From: Phocaeicola plebeius | GTDB lineage: Bacteria; Bacteroidota; Bacteroidia; Bacteroidales; Bacteroidaceae | Direction: 5' to 3' | DNA length: 64,000 nucleotides | NCBI RefSeq assembly: GCF_003437535.1 | Contig: NZ_QSQT01000022.1 | Location: 11,984 to 75,983 of the forward strand | In this document: positions 55,961-64,000 of the stretch, piece by piece | Position numbering within the stretch: the stretch's first letter is position 1 | Layout of the letters: each line of letters opens with the position of its first letter | Notes under the pieces: model-generated | Databases searched by the model: none | The model's input: the letters and a program-made list of their open reading frames with translations, nothing else | What the model was told of the DNA's origin: nothing | Translations under genes and position numbers: made by a program

Positions 55961-56464
55961 ATGAAAACGGCAACATTTGCTCAGAACTTATTGAGCATGC
56001 AGACAGAACTACTTCATTTCGCTTATAAATTAACGGCAGACCGCGAGGAAGCGAATGACCTTCTCCAGGAGACTTCATTGAAGGCCTTGGATAATGAAGA
56101 AAAGTATGTAGCAGAAACGAACTTCAAGGGATGGATTTATACCATCATGCGTAATATATTTATCAATAATTATCGCAAGACTTTGCGTGACCAGACATAC
56201 GTAGACAATACCGACAATCAGTTCTTCTTGAACTTGGGAGTGGATATTGAGGATGACTCCATGCAGGGCGCTTATGATTTGAAGGAAATGCGCCGCATTG
56301 TGAATGCATTACCGAAAGAATATCGTGTACCTTTTGCAATGTATGTATCGGGCTTTAAGTATCGCGAGATTGCAGATAAATTGAATCTGCCTTTGGGAAC
56401 AGTGAAGAGTCGTATTTATTTCACTCGCCAGAGATTGCAGGAGGATTTGAAGGATTTCAGATAA
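55961..56464 (+). CDS. ECF sigma factor, stand-alone
   Basis: 167 residues. Region 2 (ELLHFAYKLTADREEANDLLQETSLKAL then FKGWIYTIMRNIFINNYRK) and region 4 (LPKEYRVPFAMYVSGFKYREIADKLNLPLGTVKSRIYFTRQRL) are complete. No anti-sigma or SusC gene adjoins it, so it is likely a general stress or envelope sigma rather than a PUL regulator. It is independently terminated. Confidence 0.93.
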   Translation: MKTATFAQNLLSMQTELLHFAYKLTADREEANDLLQETSLKALDNEEKYVAETNFKGWIYTIMRNIFINNYRKTLRDQTYVDNTDNQFFLNLGVDIEDDSMQGAYDLKEMRRIVNALPKEYRVPFAMYVSGFKYREIADKLNLPLGTVKSRIYFTRQRLQEDLKDFR

Positions 56465-56504
56465 AAACGATAACTCTCTATCTTTAAAATAATATATTTA
56501 ATAG

Positions 56505-56545
56505 ACGCCGGTTGCTGTGAGAGCACCCGGCGTTTCGTCTTTTTA
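56505..56545. terminator. Shared terminator of sigma and VanZ-like genes
   Basis: The arms ACGCCGG (56505-56511) and CCGGCGT (56527-56533) with an inner GCT/AGC pairing. A TTTTT tract ends the plus side. Confidence 0.75.
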
Positions 56546-56953
56546 TGACTTGGAGTCAGGACTCCGGCTGTGATATTTTTTCTGGATGAACGGGCGATAA
56601 ATGTAGTGCCCTGCCAGTGAAGCTAAGCATACTCCTGTGCAGTTGGCAATAAAATCAATCCAGTCTCCGCTGCGGTTATCTGTACAGCATGACTGCAGGA
56701 TTTCAATGCATCCGCTCATCAGGATGGGAAACAGGATGCTTCCCATGATTAGTGGGAAACTCTTGATTTGCTTGTGCTGAATCAGGTATTCTATCCATAT
56801 AATGGAACTTAGACCGCCATACATGCATACATGTACCAGTTTGTCGAAGTTATTGATTTCCTCCAATTGAGTGTGTGGAGGAGTAAAAAAGGATAGGTAC
56901 CAAATGGCAAGAACCGTCAAAATAGAAAATGGATAATGTCTTAAAATCTGCAT
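56543..56953 (-). CDS. VanZ-like membrane protein
   Basis: 136 residues from the ATG at 56953; the longer open frame runs through its -7 element. Three to four membrane helices. The VanZ hallmark is DKLVHVCMYGGLSSIIW and then GCIEILQSCCTDNRSGDWIDFIANCTGV, where the acidic residues match the family. VanZ proteins are linked to glycopeptide (teicoplanin) tolerance, but most chromosomal members have no known role. Confidence 0.82.
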   Translation of the reverse strand: MQILRHYPFSILTVLAIWYLSFFTPPHTQLEEINNFDKLVHVCMYGGLSSIIWIEYLIQHKQIKSFPLIMGSILFPILMSGCIEILQSCCTDNRSGDWIDFIANCTGVCLASLAGHYIYRPFIQKKYHSRSPDSKS

Positions 56954-56979
56954 TTTGTGTAAAACTTTAATCTTTCGTG

Positions 56980-56987
56980 CAAAAATA
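56980..56987 (-). promoter_or_regulatory. -7 element of VanZ-like gene
   Basis: TATTTTTG on the minus strand (56987-56980), 27 bases before the ATG. Confidence 0.55.
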
Positions 56988-56999
56988 CGATATTTTTTG

Positions 57000-57007
57000 T
57001 ACTTTTG
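57000..57007 (+). promoter_or_regulatory. -7 element of NSS transporter gene
   Basis: TACTTTTG, 36 bases before the ATG. It is divergent from the VanZ-like promoter, with only 12 bases between the two -7 elements. Confidence 0.55.
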
Positions 57008-57043
57008 TCTCCGTTTTGAAGTGTAATTATAATAAAATGATGT

Positions 57044-58417
57044 ATGCAGCACAAAAGTGAAAGAGTGAATTTTGGAAGCAAATTAGGTGCAATTCTTGCA
57101 GCCGCAGGCTCTGCGGTAGGGTTGGGTAACATTTGGCGTTTCCCTTATGAGACAGGAAATCATGGTGGAGCTGCATTTATATTGATTTATCTGGGCTGTG
57201 TCATTGTATTCGGACTGCCTATAATGATTGCGGAATTTACTATTGGTCGGCGTGCCAAGGCGTGTACGGGTGGAGCGTATGAAACGTTGGCTCCGGGTAC
57301 GCACTGGAAATGGGTAGGCTATGCCGGAGTATTAACCGGCTTTTTGATATTAGGATATTATTCGGTAGTAGCCGGATGGACCTTGGAGTATGTATGGCAG
57401 GCTGCTTCATTCGGATTGTCGGGAAAAACTTCTGGAGAATATGTATCCATGTTCCAGGATTTCTCTCAGCAACCGTTCCGACCGCTTCTGTGGTTGTTTG
57501 TGTTTATGTTTGTTACCCATTTCGTTATTGTGAAAGGAGTAAAAGACGGGATAGAGAAGTCTTCTAAAATCATGATGCCTCTGTTGTTTGTTCTGGTTAT
57601 TCTCTTGGCAGGTTGTTCTATTATGTTGCCAGGGGCAGAAAAAGGTATCAAATTTTTGCTTCATCCGGATTTTAGCAAGGTAACCCCTGATGTCTTTTTA
57701 GGAGCCATGGGCCAAGCTTTCTTTTCCATGAGTCTGGGAATGGGATGTCTTTCAACTTATGCTTCATATTTTGGAAAGGAGACTCGTTTGGGACATACGG
57801 CCATGAGTGTAGGTCTGATTGATACATGTGTGGCTGTTTTGGCTGGTCTGATTATTTTTCCGGCAGCTTTTTCAGTTGGTATCCAGCCCGATGCAGGTCC
57901 TTCTTTGATTTTTATTACTTTGCCTAATGTGTTCCAGCAGGCTTTTGCCAATGTACCTTTCCTGGCCTATATATGCTCCGTAGCTTTCTATGTGTTATTG
58001 GCTTTGGCTGCCTTGACGTCTACAATCTCTTTACATGAGGTCTCTACGGCCTTCTTGCATGAGAAGTTTCATTTTACACGAGGACGTGCAGCCTGCATTG
58101 TAACAGGAGGATGCCTGTTGATAGGTGTGGTTTCCTCATTGGCTTTAGGAGAATGGAGCAGCGTGAAGATTGGTGGATTGAATATGTTTGATGCCTTGGA
58201 CTACCTGACGGCTAAAATTATGCTTCCGGTATGTGGCATGTTTGCGGCTGTGTTTGTCGGTTGGGTATTGGATAAGAGCATCGTAAAAGGGGAGGTAACC
58301 AATTATGGAATGTTGAAAGCTCCTTATTTTCCAGTGTATCTGATTGTGCTGAAGTTTGTTGCTCCTATCGGTATCCTTGCCATCTTTATCAATGAACTGG
58401 GATTGTTGAGCTGGTAA
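57044..58417 (+). CDS. Sodium-dependent transporter, NSS family
   Basis: 457 residues with about eleven membrane helices. LeuT-type sodium symporter. The TM1 unwound region GSAVGLGNIWRFPYETGNHGG, which forms the sodium and substrate site, is intact. The GMGCLSTYASYF block near TM6-7 and the late ALAALTSTISLHEVSTAF segment are also typical. The substrate is probably an amino acid. Its TAA stop overlaps the ATG of the next gene by one base. Confidence 0.93.
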   Translation: MQHKSERVNFGSKLGAILAAAGSAVGLGNIWRFPYETGNHGGAAFILIYLGCVIVFGLPIMIAEFTIGRRAKACTGGAYETLAPGTHWKWVGYAGVLTGFLILGYYSVVAGWTLEYVWQAASFGLSGKTSGEYVSMFQDFSQQPFRPLLWLFVFMFVTHFVIVKGVKDGIEKSSKIMMPLLFVLVILLAGCSIMLPGAEKGIKFLLHPDFSKVTPDVFLGAMGQAFFSMSLGMGCLSTYASYFGKETRLGHTAMSVGLIDTCVAVLAGLIIFPAAFSVGIQPDAGPSLIFITLPNVFQQAFANVPFLAYICSVAFYVLLALAALTSTISLHEVSTAFLHEKFHFTRGRAACIVTGGCLLIGVVSSLALGEWSSVKIGGLNMFDALDYLTAKIMLPVCGMFAAVFVGWVLDKSIVKGEVTNYGMLKAPYFPVYLIVLKFVAPIGILAIFINELGLLSW

Positions 58418-59313
58418 TGTGGAAAGATTTTTTCTATTATTCCCGTTCTGAAAGAAGAGTAATTCTACTTCTTTTAGGGCTGTTGATAATCTTGGGCATT
58501 TCTTGGTTGGTATGCTGGAGGCTCTATAGGACAGAATATGTACGTCAGGAGGATTCTGCTGAGATAGATTCTTTCCTGGCTTCTGTGAAGCAACGGGAGA
58601 CTGCCTATGCAAAGCGTAATTATACGGCATCAGGTGTCAGGAAAGGGCAGGAGGTCGTTTTGTTTGATTTTAATCCGAATACAGCCGATTCCGTACAATT
58701 GAAAAAACTGGGATTACCTTCCTTTGTGGTTCGTAATATTCTTCGTTATCGAGAAAAGGGAGGGACTTTTCGTACTCCGGAAGCTTTTGCTCGCATTTAT
58801 GGGTTGAAGGAGGAACAATATTTATTGCTGAAACCCTATATCCAGATACCGCCAAGAGAGGAGAATAAACAAGATTCTGTTTGCGAACAGGTTAAAATAC
58901 AACGAATTGAAAAATATCCGGAAGGAACCCTTGTGGCTTTGAATGAAGCGGATACAGCCCAATTAAAGCGAATACCAGGTGTGGGAAGCGGTATCGCCAA
59001 AATGATTGTGGCTTATCGTAACCGTCTTGGAGGTTTTGTTCGTTTGGAACAGTTACAGGAAATTCCGCATGTAGATACCTGTCTGAATAAATGGTTTGTT
59101 GTGCAAGGTACTCCTTTTCGGAAAATACGAGTCAATAAAGACGGATTGGATAAATTGCGCAATCACCCTTACATGGATTTTTATAAGGCTAAAGCCATTT
59201 TAGAGTATCGCCGGAAAAGGGGTAATATAAAAGGTCTTTCCCGGCTCTCTCTCTTTGAAGAGTTTACCGAAAAAGACCTTCAACGCTTGTCTCCTTATTT
59301 ATCTTTTGAATGA
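58417..59313 (+). CDS. Membrane-anchored helix-hairpin-helix protein, ComEA-like
   Basis: 298 residues. One N-terminal membrane helix (VILLLLGLLIILGISWLVCW, about 15-34) then at least two helix-hairpin-helix units: FDFNPNTADSVQLKKLGLP and VALNEADTAQLKRIPGVGSGIAKMIVAY, the latter with the canonical GVGSGIA hairpin. A further copy lies near residues 240-270. Such proteins bind DNA without sequence preference outside the membrane, as ComEA does in uptake. No other competence gene is nearby, so a role in transformation is only a guess. Confidence 0.82.
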   Translation: MWKDFFYYSRSERRVILLLLGLLIILGISWLVCWRLYRTEYVRQEDSAEIDSFLASVKQRETAYAKRNYTASGVRKGQEVVLFDFNPNTADSVQLKKLGLPSFVVRNILRYREKGGTFRTPEAFARIYGLKEEQYLLLKPYIQIPPREENKQDSVCEQVKIQRIEKYPEGTLVALNEADTAQLKRIPGVGSGIAKMIVAYRNRLGGFVRLEQLQEIPHVDTCLNKWFVVQGTPFRKIRVNKDGLDKLRNHPYMDFYKAKAILEYRRKRGNIKGLSRLSLFEEFTEKDLQRLSPYLSFE

Positions 59314-59314
59314 T

Positions 59315-60733
59315 TTATTTGCGTGTATAGCCTGCTGCTTCAGCAATTTTTACCGGAATCTCGGTATTGTCAATTCGGTTCTGGAATTTTTCGGCTCCGG
59401 CTCCAATGGCAAAGATAGGTACATATCCTGCAGAGTGTCCTCCACTTGTCCAGCCAGTCAATGCTATTTCATTGATAATTCGTTTAGCTTCAGCTGCAAT
59501 GGGCTCGTCTTGAGCATATTCACTCTTTTCCATTTTTACTTGTTGGTTTTTCAGAGTCTGCTCGTACACGGTTTTCAAGCGAGCTTCCTGTTTTTCGTTT
59601 AATTTGATTTTATCCCAAAAACCAAAGTTGTCTTTTAAAGCCTGTTGTACAGCTTCCCAGGATACTTGGTTATTCGTCTTAGAGCGAAGCTGGTTGATGA
59701 CTCTGGTGAATCCGCTTTCACTGACCTTCTGGTTCTTGAATACCTGCAGGTTCAGCTCATACGGACCTTTTCCTAAAACAAAACCTCCGGTTTCATGGTC
59801 GGCAGTAACTACAATTAAGGTTTCATCCGGATGTTGTGAGTAAAATTCGTAAGCAACCTTAATTGCATTGTCAAAGTCGATTACTTCATGAAAGGTCGTA
59901 GCGGCATCATTGCTGTGGCAAGCCCAGTCGATTTTCCCACCTTCTACCATCAGGAAGAAACCTTTTGATAAATCTTTAGAGAGGAAATTAATTGCCGAAC
60001 GGGTAATCTCCTGCAAAGTAAGGTCGCTTTTTCCCCGGTCAATAGCGTATGGTATGGAAGAACGGTCTGACTTAGAAGCGGCTTCCGGCTGGAACAGAAT
60101 CATCTTGTCAGCTTTTTTGCTCTTCTTGAGATAATCTTTATATCCTCTGGCAATGGTGTATCCGTATTGATCAGCCAGTGAGTAAAGGTTGGCTGCTTGC
60201 GGATTTTTCTTGTCCTGCGGCTGAAGAAAATCTGAACCGGCATAGAAATCAAAACCGGTTTCATATAAGTCTTTTCCGATTTCATAATAACTTCCTCTAC
60301 CTGAAGCATGTGCATAGAAAGCGGCAGGAGTTGCATGATCCACACTGACGCTGGTAGCCACTCCTACCCGGCATCCGCGTTCTTTAGCCCATGTAGCTAC
60401 ACTGTAAACGGGTGTTTGTAAATCTTTTAACACTCCGATGGCACCATTTTTTGTCTTGTTTCCTGTTGCAAGTGCTGTACCAGCAGCGGCAGAGTCTGTT
60501 ACTCCGTTAGTCGCAGAAAAGGTTGTTGCTACGGTTGTGTAGGGGAACTGAGTAAATTGTAAGGGTGTGATACCGATTTTTCCTTCAAGTTCACCTAGAT
60601 ACAATTCTGTACCTTGCACTTGATTGACTCCCATTCCATCTCCGATGAAATAGAATACGTATTTGGCTTGCTGTGCATTTATTTGACAAAAAGCCAGTAG
60701 GAAAAATAGGATAGTGATGGATAATTTTTTCAT
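59315..60733 (-). CDS. phoA: Alkaline phosphatase
   Basis: 472 residues from the ATG at 60733, where the signal peptide begins (KKLSITILFFLLAFCQINAQ); the upstream part of the open frame includes its promoter. PhoA family: FIGDGMGVNQVQG metal site, nucleophile Ser in TDSAAAGTALATG, DHATPAAFYAH, VEGGKIDWACHSND and VTADHETGG. It releases phosphate from monoesters in the periplasm. Its stop lies one base from that of the convergent helix-hairpin-helix gene, leaving no room for a terminator. Confidence 0.93.
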   Translation of the reverse strand: MKKLSITILFFLLAFCQINAQQAKYVFYFIGDGMGVNQVQGTELYLGELEGKIGITPLQFTQFPYTTVATTFSATNGVTDSAAAGTALATGNKTKNGAIGVLKDLQTPVYSVATWAKERGCRVGVATSVSVDHATPAAFYAHASGRGSYYEIGKDLYETGFDFYAGSDFLQPQDKKNPQAANLYSLADQYGYTIARGYKDYLKKSKKADKMILFQPEAASKSDRSSIPYAIDRGKSDLTLQEITRSAINFLSKDLSKGFFLMVEGGKIDWACHSNDAATTFHEVIDFDNAIKVAYEFYSQHPDETLIVVTADHETGGFVLGKGPYELNLQVFKNQKVSESGFTRVINQLRSKTNNQVSWEAVQQALKDNFGFWDKIKLNEKQEARLKTVYEQTLKNQQVKMEKSEYAQDEPIAAEAKRIINEIALTGWTSGGHSAGYVPIFAIGAGAEKFQNRIDNTEIPVKIAEAAGYTRK

Positions 60734-60761
60734 AAAGCCTTGTGTTGAGTTTATTTCTTCG

Positions 60762-60769
60762 CGAAAATA
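60762..60769 (-). promoter_or_regulatory. -7 element of phoA promoter
   Basis: TATTTTCG on the minus strand (60769-60762), one mismatch to consensus, 29 bases before the ATG. Confidence 0.45.
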
Positions 60770-60885
60770 AGAAAAATACAGCTTCAAGAATTTTTTTTCA
60801 TAAAAAGATGCGATAAAAAGGGAAACGTTTTCAGATTCTTTCATTTTAATTATTGAATGATGTTACGTTATTAAAACATTTAGTT

Positions 60886-61848
60886 ATGAAAAAGAAAAAT
60901 CTATTAGGGGCATATTTAGTCTTGTCCCTGTTGGCTTCTTGCCAGCAAAAAGAGAATTTGCAGCACATGGGTGATGAGTTGAAATTGAGTTTACAAGCTT
61001 CGGTGTATGCTCCTTCCAATGGCTCCAGGGTTGTGACGGATGAATCTGGAGTTACGACTTTTTCAGAAGGTGATGAGCTTGGCTTTTTTATGCCGGAAGA
61101 GAGTGAGCCAGTGAAATGGACATTGACTGAAGGCCAATGGATTTCAGCATCTCCTCTGTCATGGAAAGATAAGGTTAATAAGTTTACCTATTGTGCGTAT
61201 TATCCTTTTTCCATTGAATCAACGACTCGCGACAATATTCCGATGCCAGATTTGAGTTTGCAGAATGGAACATTGGCGGGTATAGGTGAATTTGATTTTC
61301 TGACAGCTCGCTGTGAGGCCAGCTATGAGGAAACGGATAATGGAACCGTTTCGTTTACGGGTGAATCGTCTTTCAGACATGCATACAGCTTTATTTCTAT
61401 AACGATAAAGAAAGATTTGTCGGAAGAAAATGTATTGATCAGCCAGGCTTCTTTTCAGGGAGAAAATTTGTTTAGCCGTAGTACCTATCACTTTGCGGAA
61501 TCGGAAGCAGAAGATGGTATTTCCTATCTGGAGTCATCTGAAGTGCATGCATTGACCTTGAATTTTGAGGAGCCAGCTACCGTCACAGAAGAATCAGGCT
61601 ATACATTGTTCTTGTTATGTAATCCACAGTCTTTGGTAGAAGATTCAGGATTTTCTATTTCCTATCAGCGAGATGGAGTGTCTTATACGGCATCTACCAA
61701 CAAATTAGGAAAGCAGTTTGAAGCGGGTAAATATTACCAGTTTGTGTTGAGATTAACGAAAGAAGAATTGAAAGTGGAAGGTTGTGAAGTGTCTGACTGG
61801 GTTTCTGAGAAACTTCCGGAAATAGCCATTGAGGAAATACCGTCGTAA
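60886..61848 (+). CDS. Fimbrillin-family lipoprotein
   Basis: 320 residues from the ATG at 60886 (KKKNLLGAYLVLSLLASC, lipobox LLASC); the earlier ATG at 60853 lacks a signal sequence. The domain with FSEGDELGFFMPEE, FTYCAYYPFS, DFLTARCEAS and FRHAYSFISITIK is the fimbrillin-like pattern of Bacteroidota, where such lipoproteins are pilus subunits or cell-surface adhesins. No Mfa/Fim operon lies beside it, so it may be a solitary anchor or tip-like protein. Confidence 0.82.
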   Translation: MKKKNLLGAYLVLSLLASCQQKENLQHMGDELKLSLQASVYAPSNGSRVVTDESGVTTFSEGDELGFFMPEESEPVKWTLTEGQWISASPLSWKDKVNKFTYCAYYPFSIESTTRDNIPMPDLSLQNGTLAGIGEFDFLTARCEASYEETDNGTVSFTGESSFRHAYSFISITIKKDLSEENVLISQASFQGENLFSRSTYHFAESEAEDGISYLESSEVHALTLNFEEPATVTEESGYTLFLLCNPQSLVEDSGFSISYQRDGVSYTASTNKLGKQFEAGKYYQFVLRLTKEELKVEGCEVSDWVSEKLPEIAIEEIPS

Positions 61849-61868
61849 CCCGACTGTTAGTGATTGCC

Positions 61869-61905
61869 TCCGGAGAAATCTTGAATGGGTTTCTCCGGAT
61901 TTTTT
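61869..61905 (+). terminator. Terminator after fimbrillin
   Basis: Perfect 10-bp arms TCCGGAGAAA (61869-61878) and TTTCTCCGGA (61890-61899), then six Ts. Confidence 0.88.
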
Positions 61906-61959
61906 ATGTCTGTTTTTATCTCTTGAAATAGAATTGTCATAAATCTCAGAAAAAACATG

Positions 61960-61967
61960 TAACTTTG
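61960..61967 (+). promoter_or_regulatory. -7 element of xpt-permease operon
   Basis: TAACTTTG, 46 bases before the ATG at 62014. The 5' leader is too short for a purine riboswitch. Confidence 0.65.
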
Positions 61968-62013
61968 CACCTTCAAATAAACTAACAGTCAATTTCGTTC
62001 ATTTAACATAACA

Positions 62014-62583
62014 ATGAAAGCACTTAAAGACCGCATCATTCGTGATGGAAAATGCTTTGAGGGAGGCATCCTTAAAGTGGATAATTTTATTAACCATCAG
62101 ATGGATCCCATTCTGATGAAGTCAATGGCAGTAGAGTTTGTACGGAGATTCGCCAGTACGAAAATCAATAAGATTCTGACCATAGAGGCCAGCGGTATCG
62201 CTCCTGCCATTATGGTTGGCTATCTGTTGGAACTTCCGGTTGTTTTTGCCAAGAAGAAAAAACCGAGTACAATGGAGAACATGCTGACAACTACTGTCTA
62301 TTCGTTTACGAAAGACCGCACGTACGATGTGTGTGTAAGTAAGGATTATTTATGTCCGGGCGATAAGGTGTTGTTCATTGATGACTTCTTGGCCAATGGT
62401 AATGCCGCAAAGGGGATTATTGACCTGGTACAGAAAGCAGAAGCTGAATTAGTGGGGATGGGCTTCCTGATAGAAAAATCGTTCCAGCATGGGGGAGATT
62501 ATTTGAGAGCACAGGGCATTCATGTGGAATCTTTGGCGATAATTGAAAGCTTGGAAAATTGTCAAATTAAAATAAAAGACTAA
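62014..62583 (+). CDS. xpt: Xanthine phosphoribosyltransferase
   Basis: 189 residues. It salvages xanthine to XMP with PRPP in the cytoplasm. The PRPP loop [13 protein letters not shown], the N-terminal FINHQMDP segment and [16 protein letters not shown] are characteristic of Bacillus-type Xpt. The permease gene follows after eight bases, so uptake and salvage are made together. Confidence 0.95.
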   Translation: MKALKDRIIRDGKCFEGGILKVDNFINHQMDPILMKSMAVEFVRRFASTKINKILTIEASGIAPAIMVGYLLELPVVFAKKKKPSTMENMLTTTVYSFTKDRTYDVCVSKDYLCPGDKVLFIDDFLANGNAAKGIIDLVQKAEAELVGMGFLIEKSFQHGGDYLRAQGIHVESLAIIESLENCQIKIKD

Positions 62584-62591
62584 ATCTTTAA

Positions 62592-63926
62592 ATGGAAAAA
62601 GAACAACAGCAAACTGCTCAGAGTGCTGGGCTTATTTACGGGTTGAATGACCGTCCGCCTTTAAAAGATTCTATTTTTGCCGCTTTGCAGCATTTGTTGG
62701 CAATCTTTGTGGCTATTATTACTCCTCCGCTGATTATTGCAGGAGCATTGAAGTTGGACCTGGAAACCACCGGATTTTTAGTTTCCATGGCTCTTTTTGC
62801 ATCGGGTATCTCTACATTTATCCAGTGCCGCCGCGTAGGACCGATAGGTTGCGGACTGCTGTGTATTCAGGGAACCAGTTTTTCATTCATTGGTCCGATT
62901 ATTTCTGCGGGCTTAACCGGTGGACTGAGTGCTATCTTCGGAGCTTGTATTGTAGCTTCTTCGGTTGAAATGTTAATTAGCCGGGTGTTGAAATACACAC
63001 GTAGAGTCATTACTCCTTTGGTATCGGGAATTGTGGTGACACTGATTGGTATGAGTTTGATTAAAGTGGGAATCTCTGCTTGCGGAGGTGGAGCTGCTGC
63101 ACAGGCAGATGGTACTTTTGGAGCTTTCCGCCATATTGGTTTGGCCGCTTTGGTACTTGTCTTGATTATCTTTTTCAATCGTAGTTCCAACCGTTATTTG
63201 CGAATGAGTTCCATTGTCATCGGTCTGGTGGTTGGCTACGTATTGGCATGGGCATTGGGAATGGTTGATTTTTCTGCTGTACAGAGCTATGGTGGTTTCA
63301 ATATTCCTATCCCTTTCCGTTACGGTATTTCATTTGATATTTCTGCAATCATCGCTTTAGCGTTAGTTTATTTGATTACGGCAATTGAAGCGTATGGAGA
63401 TATTACAGCCAATTCATTGATTTCTGGAGAACCGGTGGAAGGAGAAACGTTTGTCAAACGTGCTTCCGGAGGCATCTTGGCTGATGGTTTTAATTCTATG
63501 CTGGCCGGATTCTTCAACTCTTTCCCTAACTCGATCTTTGCTCAGAATAACGGTATGATTCAGTTGACTGGAGTAGCCAGCCGCTACGTAGGATACTTCA
63601 TTGCAGGTTTCCTTATCTTGTTGGGCTTGTTCCCTGCAGTAGGATTGATTTTCTCGTTAATGCCTGAACCGGTGTTAGGTGGAGCAACTCTGTTGATGTT
63701 TGGAACAGTGGCTGCCGCAGGAATCCGAATCATTTCTGCACAGAAAATCAACCGTAAGGCTACGCTGGTGATGGCTTTGAGCTTTTCTTTCGGCTTGAGT
63801 GTGGAACTTGTGCCGGATATTCTTTGTCAGTTGCCGGAAACCGTGCGTAATATATTCTCTTCAGGTATTACAACTGGTGGGCTGACTGCCATCCTGTCTA
63901 ATCTGCTGATTCAGATAAAAGAGTAA
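62592..63926 (+). CDS. Xanthine/uracil permease, NAT/NCS2 family
   Basis: 444 residues, about fourteen membrane helices. The NAT signature appears as FAQNNGMIQLTGVASR (QNxGxxxxT). Other family blocks are PRPFRYGISFDIS-like and ALVYLITAIEAYGDITANSLIS. It is a proton- or sodium-driven nucleobase importer; with xpt upstream, xanthine is the likely substrate. Complete with stop at 63926. Confidence 0.93.
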   Translation: MEKEQQQTAQSAGLIYGLNDRPPLKDSIFAALQHLLAIFVAIITPPLIIAGALKLDLETTGFLVSMALFASGISTFIQCRRVGPIGCGLLCIQGTSFSFIGPIISAGLTGGLSAIFGACIVASSVEMLISRVLKYTRRVITPLVSGIVVTLIGMSLIKVGISACGGGAAAQADGTFGAFRHIGLAALVLVLIIFFNRSSNRYLRMSSIVIGLVVGYVLAWALGMVDFSAVQSYGGFNIPIPFRYGISFDISAIIALALVYLITAIEAYGDITANSLISGEPVEGETFVKRASGGILADGFNSMLAGFFNSFPNSIFAQNNGMIQLTGVASRYVGYFIAGFLILLGLFPAVGLIFSLMPEPVLGGATLLMFGTVAAAGIRIISAQKINRKATLVMALSFSFGLSVELVPDILCQLPETVRNIFSSGITTGGLTAILSNLLIQIKE

Positions 63927-63949
63927 AAAAACATATTGGATAAAAAGAA

Positions 63950-64000
63950 GAGGCTGTCTCAAAATGAAGTGACCCCAAAAAGTTGGACAAGTTAAACATT
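63950..64000. mobile_element. Possible insertion-sequence end at window edge
   Basis: From 63950 GAGGCTGTCTCAAAA, then CCCCAAAAAGTTGGAC from 63973. These resemble the termini of Bacteroidota insertion sequences (the second like IS150/IS3-group inverted repeats). The window stops at 64000, so neither transposase nor far end is visible. Confidence 0.4.

Noticed and set aside
61860..62013. Possible purine riboswitch ahead of xpt
   Set aside because: The previous terminator and the -7 element leave only a leader of about 40 bases, too short for the aptamer.

Overview
The window looks like chromosome of a Bacteroides/Phocaeicola-type gut Bacteroidota. The signs are repeated TTTG / N19-20 / TAnnTTTG promoters, a SusC/SusD polysaccharide-utilisation locus (PUL) with an ECF sigma/anti-sigma pair, a glycine-lipid gene pair (glsA/glsB type), fimbrillin, and a division/cell-wall (dcw) cluster with Bacteroidota-style FtsA, MraY and PASTA-containing FtsI. 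Species cannot be fixed from the sequence alone. LAYOUT: 1-12 kb is housekeeping. It holds the 3' end of der, tRNA-Leu(CAA), a membrane acyltransferase, ferritin, a methyltransferase-like protein, a PduO-type corrinoid adenosyltransferase, a DUF2795-like protein, a thioredoxin lipoprotein, malQ, gyrB, tRNA-Glu(TTC)-rpsT, and a small ACT-domain gene in tandem with recO. 12.2-27.7 kb is an almost unbroken minus-strand dcw cluster: rsmH-ftsL-ftsI-murE-mraY-murD-ftsW-murG-murC-ftsQ-ftsA-ftsZ-yqeY. No mraZ lies at its head. Divergent from it is a PlsC-like/GNAT acyltransferase pair predicted to make glycine lipids. 29.8-35.7 kb has a dGTPase gene divergent from an operon dut - TPR lipoprotein - DUF4292-like lipoprotein - EnvC-like protein. 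36.1-50.8 kb is the accessory part. An ECF sigma factor, a FecR anti-sigma and an STN-domain SusC form a trans-envelope signalling relay. SusD, two Ser-type sulfatases and a GH31 enzyme carrying FN3, F5/8C-like, dockerin-like and cohesin-like modules complete a PUL that I predict acts on a sulfated glycan, perhaps mucin O-glycan. The segment from the sigma gene to the second sulfatase looks more A+T-rich than its surroundings. 50.9-64 kb returns to core genes: an ArgE-like deacylase, acyl-CoA synthetase, prfB, a 46-residue membrane protein, a CYTH protein, another ECF sigma factor, VanZ-like, an NSS transporter, a helix-hairpin-helix protein, alkaline phosphatase, fimbrillin, xpt and a xanthine/uracil permease. 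The last about 50 bases look like an insertion-sequence end. The most unusual unexplained structures are two tandem arrays of 21-22-bp units with internal dyads. One lies at 10753-10840, just upstream of the ACT-recO promoter. The other lies at 35809-35900, upstream of the sigma factor that heads the PUL. Their organisation is so alike that they may belong to one repeat class.
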